Program-made: the position numbers and the translations under genes | Assembly: GCF_963678635.1 (NCBI RefSeq) | Contig: NC_087071.1 | Location: 39,023,858-39,087,857, forward strand | DNA length: 64,000 nucleotides | Direction: 5' to 3' | Source of the DNA: Symsagittifera roscoffensis | Taxonomy: Eukaryota > Xenacoelomorpha > Acoela > Convolutidae | Shown here: positions 1 through 12,500 of the stretch, one piece after another | How positions within the stretch are numbered: the first letter of the stretch is position 1 | How the letters are laid out: every line of letters starts with the position of its first letter | The notes under the pieces: model-generated | Database searches by the model: none | Seen by the model: the letters and a program-made list of their open reading frames with translations, nothing else | Told to the model about the DNA's origin: nothing

Positions 1-338
1 CGAGTGCGCCAGCTAAAATCACAGATTTTAGAAAAAAAATTTGAATTGTCCATGTGAACTATCTTTCCCCTAATTAGACCATGTGAACAAAATGCCCTTC
101 TAAATAAACTATGAGAACAGTTTTCCCCCTATTATTAAATGACAAATTCAATCAGTAAGGCCTGCATGTACTATGCTCACATTTGATTGCTGATAGCAGC
201 GCAAGAAAACTTATAGCCAACAGCACTTTCCTTGCTCATTTTTTAAGTATAAAATAGGAGCAATCGACACACTAATTAAGCATTCTACAAAAACTATTAC
301 ACTACAAAGAGAGATCGCAAACAAATAAGCAAACTTGC

Positions 339-508
339 CTCCGACCCGACTTGGTGTGAGTTGAAGTTAGCGTGACTCCACTGGTCTGCGTGGTATCTCC
401 TACTGAATTTGGTGAGCGGTCCAGCCGCTCTGACACAGACGTCATTGGTGTGGAAGTCACTGTCAATCACCAGGCGACTGTCGAACACCAGACAGCTGTC
501 ATTCACCG
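339..508 (-). CDS. CFAP61: CFAP61 exon 26
   Basis: Codes [20 protein letters not shown] and [18 protein letters not shown], the best conserved block (human [32 protein letters not shown]). The donor is a textbook GC donor, GAG then GCAAGT. The following C-terminal exons lie beyond position 1. Confidence 0.95.
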
Positions 509-3500
509 CTGAAATATGCGACATGCTAGAAAAAAGGAGTTTCCAAAAAAAGGAAACGGTAGAATTTCTCAACTTCGTGTTACACTCTTCCACAGGGGCG
601 AATCTAGGATTATCTCTAGGGGGCGGATTGTTTTTAAAATTCAAAAATTTTGGCGACATTTTTTTATAGGTTGACTAAGCTGATTTTCCTAGCTCTACCA
701 AGGCACTAAAAAGATCCTGTTTTGGCCACATTTTTCGCGCAGCAGGCAAAACTTTGAAAAAATAGGCAAAAAAAGCGTTTTGAGACACTTTTGGAAAATT
801 TTGACTAAAAAAATCGCATTTTTTTTTGCGCATGCTTCACCCTCTAAATTAGTAAGTATAGGCGCCACAGGCGCCTTTAGCCAAAACAGAATACCTCAAA
901 TTAGTACAAAGGGGGACCCTTTAGGTCGCTATGTGGTCGAATCCCTGAGGTTCGAAGCGCCTGCAGCCCCTCCCCCTATATCCGCTGTTGATTTCATTAT
1001 TCTTTGGTAAATGAGACCAACTTCAGACTCTTTGTATTTTGCAAGTAAATTAAAAGCTATTAATCCAGATTTTTAGATAGCGTCTATTCATAAATACAAA
1101 CTATAAGATCAACAATCCACTAAAAAAAACTAAGTCAAATTATAGATATCATTATTTGACTTTAGATTCAGATCAAACGCCCATACATAACTCATACTTG
1201 TTTTAAAATAACTAAAAACTGTTCGGTTGCCTGATTTCTGAAGACTATTTCTTAGGGATTTCATGTATCAATATTTTTAAAAGAATTTACATTGATACCC
1301 TAAAGGAGGATGCTGACTTACCCTTGAAAGCGTGGAAGTCGACCCTCTTATCCTGGAATGAGATCACACACTGACAAGAATAACTCTCCCACTCCCCATC
1401 CACTTTGAGAGACACTTCACACACTGGGTGATCAGGGGTGGAGTCAGACTGTCGCCAGCTGTACAGCTCACACTTATCCAACACACGCACGCCATTCTTC
1501 GTCAACATTGAATCGATTAGTTCTTCAACCTAAAATACAATCGAAGAGTCATTTGAAAAATCCCAGGTTTTGTACTCAACTGATCAAAACGCCACTGATA
1601 AAGCCGAGAACTTCTTTTCAACCCTCAGCGCAGTTGTTCGAGGGTATCTGACTGCAGCTGTCATGGGATAACAGGTTCGAGCTTTATCGGATACAAAAAT
1701 TATTCTAACTCGACATTCTGAAAAAACTCCCGCAAAGAGCGATCCGAACTTATCCCTCCGTACGATTCGCTCGCAAATATTTACCTCGTGGTTATAGTGT
1801 GATAGTGTGTGGTAACGAGCTCTCACTTGACCTCTAGCTTCAGGTCTACCACAGCCTTACCAAGTTTGGCCGCAATAGTGGTACCACGTGAAAGTTCTGA
1901 ATGCAAAAAAAATGAATTTGAGTCGCAAAAAAAAAGAATTTCGCTGAACAAAATAACACTATCTGGAATGTGGGATAACACAAATGGATTATCCTTGACA
2001 GGACTGCTAAGGCCTACAGCTTCCTCGGTGCTGGGGATTTTAGCAGACCGGTTTTTTAGCAGACTCAGAACAATTATAAAATGTGATAGCTTTTTTCAAA
2101 CGCGGCATTGTCTATTAGCGAACGCTTGCTGCGCTGCGCTTCAATTCAACATGAGTGTTATTGCGCGTAAAACTTTATTTTGCCGCTAATTTAGGCTGCT
2201 GTGTTTTTGAAGCTGATAGTTTTGTTGATAAATCGTGAGATAACTGTCTTAATTGGGGAAGTTTGGCCCCAGACTGAGCCTCTCTTTGAGTCTGTCAATC
2301 AAATATCCATCTCTGTAATAGGTTGGTCTGCTAAAAGACTCATTTTTCAATTTTTATGCCAAAAGATTGGTCTGCTAGAACCACTTTTTTTCTTTAATTT
2401 CATTTATATAACCCCAAATATCTAATTGGTTTCGCACCTGTGGGTTGTTGAAGCAAGTGGGTTCGCCCTCTTCCAACTCCCTCCTGGCCAGAATGATCTT
2501 GTCCCCCTTCACTCCATTATTCAACAGCATCCTCACACACCCATACATGTCCACTGTACCCCCTCCTAAACAAACAATTTCAGTGAAAATTAAACAATGG
2601 AGACAAGAAAATTTCCATTTTTATAACCATACATTTTTCCATAAAACTTTTTTGCAGAAGTGAATGAAAAATTGCAGAAAGAGGTTCCTCACTTTTCAGA
2701 ATAGATGTTTAATGATCGAATGTAAAGGAAGAAGAAATTACCTAATACTACCACGTGATCAGTTGATGGCGCAGTGAGGTGGGTGCGCACATAGTAGAGT
2801 AAATGGTCTGCTTCAAAGTCGTCGTTGATCGTGAACACATTAGGGGGAGCAGAGACTGAAAAAAGTGCAAACTGAGACACATATGAAATCTTTCTGAAGT
2901 TACTCTTTTATTAATTCCTTCATCAGCCCAAAACTGGTTTTTACAATTGAATAAAACTTTCCTTGTGGATCAAAAGGAGAATTATTATTTGAATCACTAT
3001 CACTTATAATCATCTAACTTGTTTCTAATGACATTTGATTTTCTGATCTTGCAGCGTTATATTTCACAACACAAACCATCAGTTACACCTTTTGGCTGTT
3101 TATTTTCATCACAAAAGAACCAAATGCACCAAAAATTTCAGTCATCAACTTTCTTCAAAAATTCGAAAAATGACTGATTTCCCAGCTTGATTCTTTCAAA
3201 TTCATTGATAATACTAAACTCTGATTGGCTAACATAATTTTCTAGCATTCGATACTTCTGGCTTAAAGGATCAATAATATTTGAATACGAGACAATTAGC
3301 GGCGTGAAAGTTCTGAGAGATTAAACTGACCTTCAAGAAACCCTTCCATAGAATAACCTATAGAGTACAAAATATACTAAATTAAGTAACATCAGTTTTT
3401 CCGATACTTTCCAAAGTATTTCAACAAACCATTCAATAAAAAAATACTACAGATAGTTTCAGAAGAAACCGTCTTTCCCAACGTTTATAAATTTGAAAGA

Positions 3501-6500
3501 AAAGTGATGGATTCATTTTAAAAGCGTACTTGCATATTGGCTAAATGATGCACTTTTCTTAGTCAGCAGTTACACCACTTAACCCTTGAACCAATCCGCA
3601 GGTTAATTAATTAAGCCTAACTTGAAAACCTGCAAATTGTGGCACACATGCGAATTTCGAACCGACAACCAAATGATAGCTTGCAAACTTCACTACCACT
3701 TGCGCCACAATTAGCAGCAAAAAGTTTTTGAAATAGACAACAGTTACACTTTACTCACAGTCCTTTCTAATCTCGTCCTCATCTTTGTTTCCATACATGC
3801 CAAGTGGGAATGGGATCTGGTACTGGTTGCCAGTGGCCAACACCAGATGGTCATAAGACAGTCCCTCCAGTGCGCCTGTTAATTAAACCTTTTTTCTCCA
3901 CTATCGTTTTCCTATACTTGACAAATCAAACACAGGTGAAGCTGAGCTTCGCACCATTTGCAATACCGAAACAAGAAAGCTGGTAAGTGGGTAAAAAATT
4001 GAAAATTACGAAAAAAAACTAGATCCATCAAAATGAATAAGGCTAGTTTTGAAAAAAAAACGCCAAGGCAATAGAATGTGACGTTTTTAAGATTTTATCG
4101 GTCGTCAGAAAAAACTTACAAAGCGGTAAAAACCAAATAAACCTAAGAACATATGAATGAGGCTACCATGCCGATATAATATAGGCAGAAATCTATTCAG
4201 CCTAAAAAAAAGAAATTGAAAAAAAGCCGCAAAAATTCAAAAGAATTTATTGCAGGGTGGCCAGTGTCTGAGAAGCCGCAGGCACTTACGGCACTGATAT
4301 TCGCACAGATGAAAATAAATACCAAGAACTGACATTTTTTGAAGAACTATCCTTTCTAACGACTCAGTAAAAAAGCGCAGCGATGAAAAAAACTCGTGGC
4401 ACTGATATTCTTTTGCTGACACTGACAGATCACGCTTCGCACTGATTTGGCACTGATACCGCGGCCACCCTGCATTAAGTCCCCCTCACACTCAAAACAC
4501 ACATGCAAAAGACGAAACATGAAGCTATAAAGCCAGTTAAATATAAGCCAAAACTTATCAAGTGGAAGAAAGGAAAAAAAACAAAAACCGAAAAAATATT
4601 GTTGTCGTGAAATCTATAGGTAATGAGCAAAAAAAGGAAGCATTTTATAATGTCGTGCATCAATGTACCACCTACTCAAATATATAACGTCTTTTCAGAA
4701 ATTTATGACAAGAGAAACCTCAGCGCCTACACAAAGCAGGTGGCTTGCATCTGAAGAAGAAAATCTGAGACTTCAAAATTTCAAGATAACTTCTTTATAT
4801 TTGTCGCACCTTAGTTAGGAGATATCAATGTTTGACATTTTGTTCAAGCTTTCTAGCCTTTGTTGTGGAGTGTGGACTGGATGTGTATGCGCTTGCTCTT
4901 TCTGTCTATGTGGACCATGTTGCCAGTGACCACTGTGACCCAACTGCGAAGACACATTCGAGAGAGACGCTCACGGGTGAAGCTCAGGCTGTAAATAAAT
5001 CAACACTTAATCATCACTGATGATGTAAATGACTGTTAAAGTCAATGAAAATGAACATAGCCAATCGAAGATTGGAAAGGATTAATGAAAGAGTGTAAAC
5101 ATAAAAACATTAACTTTGAAAAAGTCTCAACTTTCGAATTTCAAAGAAAAAAAATAGATGCCCTGTAATCTCTTTGAATTCATAGAACAATTTAAGATTG
5201 GTGCTTTTTTGATAACATAAACCCAACTAGAGAAAACTGGATCAATAGGTGAAGTTTTAATTCCGCTGGAAAACTAAAAATATAATTCCAATTTCAAAAT
5301 TAGAAATCGTTCACGTTTTTTCGCGCCAGTTCCCCGTTCGTATTTGGAGAGTGCTATTAACGTCACTTTCAGCAGTTGAAATTAAATTGAACTCAAAAAG
5401 TGCATATATACCTAAAAGCATTCATAAAAAACACACCTGTAGTTATTAGACTTTTAAGACTTTTCCTGGCTGGAAAAAACCGAAACAGAATCAGCAAGAC
5501 CTATATAAAGGTCTTCACTTCGTTCGTTACTCTTAAACATTAACCACTAAAACTGTTAAACATTAATATTGGTTATCTAGAGCAAATAATATCAAAGATT
5601 ACACAGAGGCAAAGCTTCGAAAACACTAGCCAGAACACGACAAAGCAGTTCTATCAAGCGCAATACAAAAAATTAGAAATAAGCCTCGAATTAGTAAAAA
5701 AAAAATGGGCTACGTGTAAGATTTGAACTTTTGACCTAGATATTAAGAGTCTCACACACTAACCATTCAACCAACTTTAATAGGCATCAAACACTAGCTA
5801 TAAATACAAAAGAACAGATGCTATGCATTTTCCAATGCTACAGTGAAATTTCCAAACAACTGAACACTTTTAATGAACAATATTTGACAGGTAGGTTTAA
5901 AAAAACGAGGGTTATAAAAATACACTAAGCTGATCGCAAGTGTAATCAGAACAAGAAAAAAAACAGGGTCAAGGGGCAAAATTTTATTCCGCTGGGAAAT
6001 CCAAAAAACTAAAATCCACTAGAAGTCGAAACTAGAAGTCGTTCACGTTTTTCCGTTTTCGTAAATGAAGAGCGCAAGTGTCCAAAATTTAAGCAGATGA
6101 ATTTGAATCTAACTCAAAAAGATATTATTTATGGCATGCACAAAATGATTAACATTTATGAATGCACTGCTGTAGTGATAAGAGCATTATAAGACATTTT
6201 TCGCGAAAAAAAAAATAATTAAGACCTACATAAATTATAATAATGAACGCTCTTTTAAAATTAAAACAGAATCAACACCAATATGCTTGAAAGAAATCAG
6301 TTGGGTGCATGCGGCTCCATCTGATTTCAATACACTAACTGAGCGAGAGGCTCTACTTCGAAAAGTTGGGTACTTCCAGGCCCAACATAATCCAAAGTAC
6401 AAAACTGATTAAGAGTGCGTGAACATACATCAGCTCAGAAACATAGTATGAAAGCGGGTTTAAGACTACGTTAACTTGTTATTTATAACTATACTTGTCC

Positions 6501-9500
6501 TCGTGAATGAGAGGTTTTGATAGGATATGGCCGTTGACCTTGTGATAATGTTTCACAAATATTTTACTCCTGGTTATCAGAACAGGCTCCTTTTTCTTTC
6601 CCTACGTGCAAATCTTTATAATAAGCTTTTCTGTTCACTTTGACCAAGTGTTACAATCATAGCCAACAGAAAGTTGAAGAAAAACCAATGAACGCAAGAA
6701 AACAAACAAAAAATACGTTATTTTGATCAGAAAAAACTGTCGTATTTTTTCAATTGTCCACTTAAAAAAAATGGATGGCTTTAATGATCTTTAAAATTCT
6801 AGAACAATCCATGATCGACTTTTTTTGATAAAATCAACCCAGTTTGAGAAATCTGGATCAATATGTAAAAAATTTTATTTCGCTGAGAAATTTGATAATT
6901 AAATTTCACTTTCGAAATAAAAAGTCGATTAAGTTTTTCGGGACTTTTACAATTTTGCTGGTCGATAATGCAGTTTGCCTTCTTTTTAACAATGGAAAAG
7001 AACTGAACTTTTAAAAAAGTAAAAATCAAACCGCGAAAAATCAAATTTGAACGTGAACAGATTTTACGACTTCCTGAAATAAAAACAAAAAAAGGTCTTC
7101 AACACCTATATAAACGACTTCTCTAAAATGGTCGGTCGGCCCTTAGAATAAGAACCGCTGATAAAACTCTTAAGAACTTGTGCTGATATCAAAAACACGA
7201 TACATGCTTAAAAACGTATGAGAAAACTAGATCCAACACTTCATTGGTCCCATTCTGTGGTCGGTTTTGTTTGTGAATAAATTCATTACACGATAAGACT
7301 GACTGACTCGTAGATTACAACATCGCCTTCGTCAAATCACAAGACGAAAAAGACAGTCTACAACTGAATTAAGCTTGTGATCTGCTGTTTTGTCCTCTCT
7401 TGCAGCTCGAAAAACTGACCTGGCTTGGCTTAGCCAACACGCTGATTAATTTTTTCATGCTAGTGAAAAATATTCCACACATCACAAGATGTGTACGTCA
7501 TGAGAAAAACTAAATATAAAACTTGTTTGATTGGCCAGAAGTTGTGGTCTGATCGATCTATTTTTATTTATGTTGGTTGTGTGATAAGTGGACAATGAAG
7601 CTAACGTTATACTATCAAACAACAAAACAATGCGAGAAAACATATGCGATAAAGCACTAGACTGATCAGAACATATCTATCACCGAACTGGGCTCGTGAA
7701 ATGACCATTTTGACCCCTAGGGCATTTTAACTTACTTAAAAAACTAGTTTGCATGCAAAAATGAGGTGGCGAAAATGAGCCTGGGAACCCAAACGGCAAT
7801 TTCAAGTCCAATGAAAATTATCTTACTTCAGTTAAGAAATTGTAACTTTCTTTGAAAACTCTCCATACAATATTACCTTGTAGACAGCATTTCCTGTGCC
7901 TCCTTTGAGACTGGCAACTCCCCTGGCAATCCATGTGGAGACACCAATGTCACATTGTTGAACCTGAACAGACAGAATAATTAGATTAACAGGATTTCTA
8001 CAAACAGTCCCGACTAGAAATAATCTAATAACTCTTGAGCAGAACTTAATAGAATCATGATCTCTTGAAATAGGTTTTCTTTCAACATTCATGAGACAAC
8101 TTGCAGGCTGATGTTCTATAAATTCTAGGATCCAGGGTAACTTGATTTACTCAATGATAAAATCAAGACTACTTTCCAGCTTTTTGTCAAACAAGAAGTC
8201 AATATTAAGTAAATTGACTCAATTTAGAAACCCTAGCCTTAAAAAAAAAGATTTTATTAAATCACCGAAACACTGAATACGATATAGTTCAAAATTGTTA
8301 CAGAACAGTATTCTCTATGAACCCATTAAAACTACAACCCGACAAATGTAATCCGAGAACTCGCCTCAAATGTGCACTGAACACCAGGGACTCCAGAAAC
8401 GCCAGGCTGGTGTCAGATGCTCCCACCACCACTATTCTGGCATTGATAGCTATTTTGGGCTCCAGAACTAGTTTTCGGTTGAGAGAGTACAGCGCGAATG
8501 GGTGTGTTTCCCTCAGTACGCGCTCCGATGGAACGTTGCCTAAAACAAGATTAAATAACTACATAATTTTTCGGGCCAGAAACCTTCCGTCGTAAAAAAA
8601 TGAGTTTGGTTAGACTTTTGAACTACTTTTGTTTCGGTACCGAAAAAAATCCAAAATTATGATAAATATTTTTAGCTCACTTGTGGCGGTACTTCTTGAG
8701 TTTTATACACAAACGACTTGAACTTTTTAATTAGAAGGGTTGAGTTTAGTGATTTCGGATAGCATTCTGTGATGTAAAACTTTCATAGGAATCTAGCAAT
8801 ACAACACCAAAAACGTAAATATATTTTTTAAACTCTGAAGGACTGAGTGCTTTTGCTGCATTTTTACGTAATTCAAATTTCTGAAGAAGGTGAAATGAGT
8901 CTTACCATGTAGCATATGCAGTGGATATGATATCTGTCTCCTGGGTCTGACAGGTACCATCTCCCCCAGACACGTGACTAGAGTGTGTCTCGCTTCCTCC
9001 TCGGAGTACTCTCTCTCCCCTGTCTCCTCATTGTATTGGCGGGAGAACACTGGGTAGTACAGACACGACTTACCATCCAGACGCATCACTTCCTTAAATT
9101 TGGAAGTTGTTTTGATAATTTGATGTAGATAAAGTTACTATCACTAGCATTTGTACCATTAAATTTTACATCCGAAATGCAATACTGGTTATTCGGCACA
9201 AATATGGCTCGATAGGAAAAACAACTCGTAGGAAATCAAAAAATTTGGAAGCTCGACTTCCTCTTTTGAAATTAGAAAAAAGCAGGTAGAATCATGAAGT
9301 CTTTTGAAATGTCTTCGTGAAAATTAGAGACACAAATTTTTTAACTGAAGAAACTGAAAACTAAAGAAATTGTATGAGGACATGTCATTTTTTGCCTAAA
9401 TGTTTCAGCTAATTCAATTGCAATAAAAAAGAACAAGTTAAACAAGGATAGCCGGTTACTGTGCAAGTACAGAGAACGTTACGACCACAGTTTTAGAAAA

Positions 9501-12500
9501 ATACAAAAACATTTTTTTTTTTCAATTTAGTGTCGTTTTTTTTCCACATGGTAAGATAAAAAAATCTGAACGAAAAAGACGACTTAGGCATATTTGACAG
9601 TCATAGTAAAAAGGACATTCGGAAAACAGTTTGTGAAGAAAATTGACTAGAAAACCGAAAAAAAATAGTTTAAAAAAAATTGCAGAAATTTTGAAATTTT
9701 TCAACTTTGTTTACAAAATGGCGCTAAAAAACTTCAAAAACTGCTTTTATTTGAGTACAACTACGTTCTCACGGCTTAAAATAGGCTTAAATAAGCAATT
9801 GTAAGCCTAAACGCGCACACCATACTAGGGGCCCAGCTGAAAGCTGGAGAGACCTGTTTGATTATTTTAATACTGATTATTTTAAAATTGTTTTAAAATT
9901 TCAGGTTTCTCAAGTCGATAGCGCCCTTCCTACGCAAAAAAAGTGAAAGAGAAGCTTATGCATTCATTGGTAACGCTTTGGTAAAAAGTTTTCATGAGGG
10001 AACTTTTCAAGTCCATAGGTGTTTCCTTAGACAATAGGGGCCCAGCAGGAAGCTGGAGAGACCTGTTTGGTTATTTCAGAAAAAACGTTATACAAATTTT
10101 TGATGAAATCGAATTAGCTAGCGCTTTTTGTTTTATTGAAAAAACGAGTTTGAAAAAATGTGGGTGGGGGTGTAAGGTTAGCGAAATCGCAGATAAGGTA
10201 TTTTTCATTTTTCTAACGACTCTTTAATTTTCGAATTAATTAAATTTTGTCCAAGCATTGCAAATATGACTATAATATGTTGACTATAACTGACATCACA
10301 AAAACGTTCTGGAACAAACCGACCTGATTAAAGAGAACTAGCGTAACTCGTGCAACTTCTCGTTGGACTTCTTCGAACCATACAAAAAAACTCAACACAA
10401 AGCCAATAGCACCAAGCAAAAGCGAGAAAACGTAAGCATAGCGGATTCCATTGTCTAAAAAATACACACAATAAGTATATTGAATCTTTGTTCCAATGCC
10501 AAAAAACTTTTAAAAAAACTTTTCCTAAGTGTACAGCTCTTCCCCGAGACAAATTAAGGACCAGCCGCTTGGGCAGGGGAGTTTCCTACAACCTGGTCTA
10601 TCGATTAAACCCTTAATCCCAAATCTGGATGGGTAGTTTTTGAAGAAATCGAAAAAGTTTGACAAAATGGCCTTAAAACCGAAAAATTGACTATTCCTAA
10701 GTGTATAGCTCTTCCCCAAGACAAATTAAGGACCAGCCGCTTGGGCAGGGGAGTTTCCTACAACCTGGTCTATCGATTAAACCCTTAATCCCAAATCTGG
10801 ACGGGTAGTTTTTGAGGAAATCGGAAAGATTTGAAAAAAGGCCAAAAAAGTCAAAAAAGTGACTTTTCCTAAGTCTATAGCTCTTCCCCTAGGCAAGTTA
10901 AGGACCAGCCGCTTGTGCGGGGGAGTTTCCTACAACCTGGTCTATCGATTAAACCCTTAATTCCAAATCTGGATGGGTAGTTTTTGAGGAAATCGATAAT
11001 TTCCGAAAAAATAGGCAAAAAAATCAAAAAAGTGACTTTTCCTAAGTCTATAGCTCTTCCCCTAAGCAAATTAGGGACCAGCCGCTTGTGCATGGGAGTT
11101 TCCTACAACCTGGTCTATCGATTAAACCCTTAACCCCAAATCTGGACGGGTAGTTTTTGAGGAAATCGAAAATTTCCGAAAAAATGGGCAAAAAGTGAAA
11201 AAAGTACCGAGTTGTGAAGCTTTTCTAAGACCGTAGGGGGTGGGGTAGGGTAAAAATTGCCCTAAATTTCATGCAAGCAGGTAAGTGAAACGCTACTGAA
11301 TCCATTGGTACCACTTTTATGAGAATCTGACGGGTAGTTTTTTGGGAAAGCGAATTTTTCGAAAAAGCGTCTCAAAAAAAAATAATAATAAAAAAAAAAC
11401 CAGATCTCATCTGGAAAAAAAAAACGTTTTCATAATACTTGTTTAATAAATCAAACAGGAATTAGTTCCAAATTAGACCAAAAATCAAAAATTTCAAACC
11501 GGCTTTTCTCGACACTGAAAAAAATACTTTTCAAATTTTTTAAGATCGTTCGAATCACAATTAAAAGGACTTTAATATGATATATCACTCGACCTATTGC
11601 GATAAATATTTGTGGTACCTGATTTTGCGTGGAAAACAAAAAAAAAACACCCGAATACACAGTTCCTTCCCATTTTTCAAATGCTCGGAACATAAACTTT
11701 TAATTACATTCACGGTATATCAATGGATACACATCTCCCAACAGATCATTTTCCGCACCAACAAAGTTTAATAATTTATTTAGTACTTCCAGTTATGATG
11801 CCAAATTTTACAATCGGCTTTTAAACTCTATAATTAGTTATTTTGGGACTGACCTTCACGAATGTCCTTATTTCCACATTTATTAAGACTTTAATTTATT
11901 TTGTATCCACTACCAGATTAACCAACAATTCTTATTCACCTAAATTTTGTATTTCCTAGATAATTTTCTACCAAAAACTGAATTACCTTCAGGAATGTCC
12001 TTGTTAGATGGTGGAATATCGGATTCATCACCATATGGTGCAGATGTCCATGTTCACTCCTCTGATGGTGCGAATAGTACACAAAGTCCTCTATGTTGAA
12101 ACAACTCTTCAGATACTCTATCTGTTCCTCCTGTCTCACTACACAGATTCCCACCACTTGTTTGGGGGAGTTGGGCAGACCAGGACCTCCCACACAGGCT
12201 GAGAAGGCGTGTAGAGGGGTGCCGTCCTAAACACAGTACCAACAAATTACTTTAGTGATCTTTATATTCAGTAGTTTTGGTTGAGAAATAAGAACATAGC
12301 CAACATACAGTTGGAACACCACTCTGAAACAATCGTTCGATAATGAAAAATTTTATGACAAAGCCAACGTCAGAGTCGATGAGTAATTTTTGGTGCCATA
12401 AAACGGAAAACGGCTCTACTTTTCCGAACCATGTCGGCATTAGTTGAATCGTTCTTTCTAAACATAAATACAGTGCTCAGAAAAACTCTGCGCACTTTCG

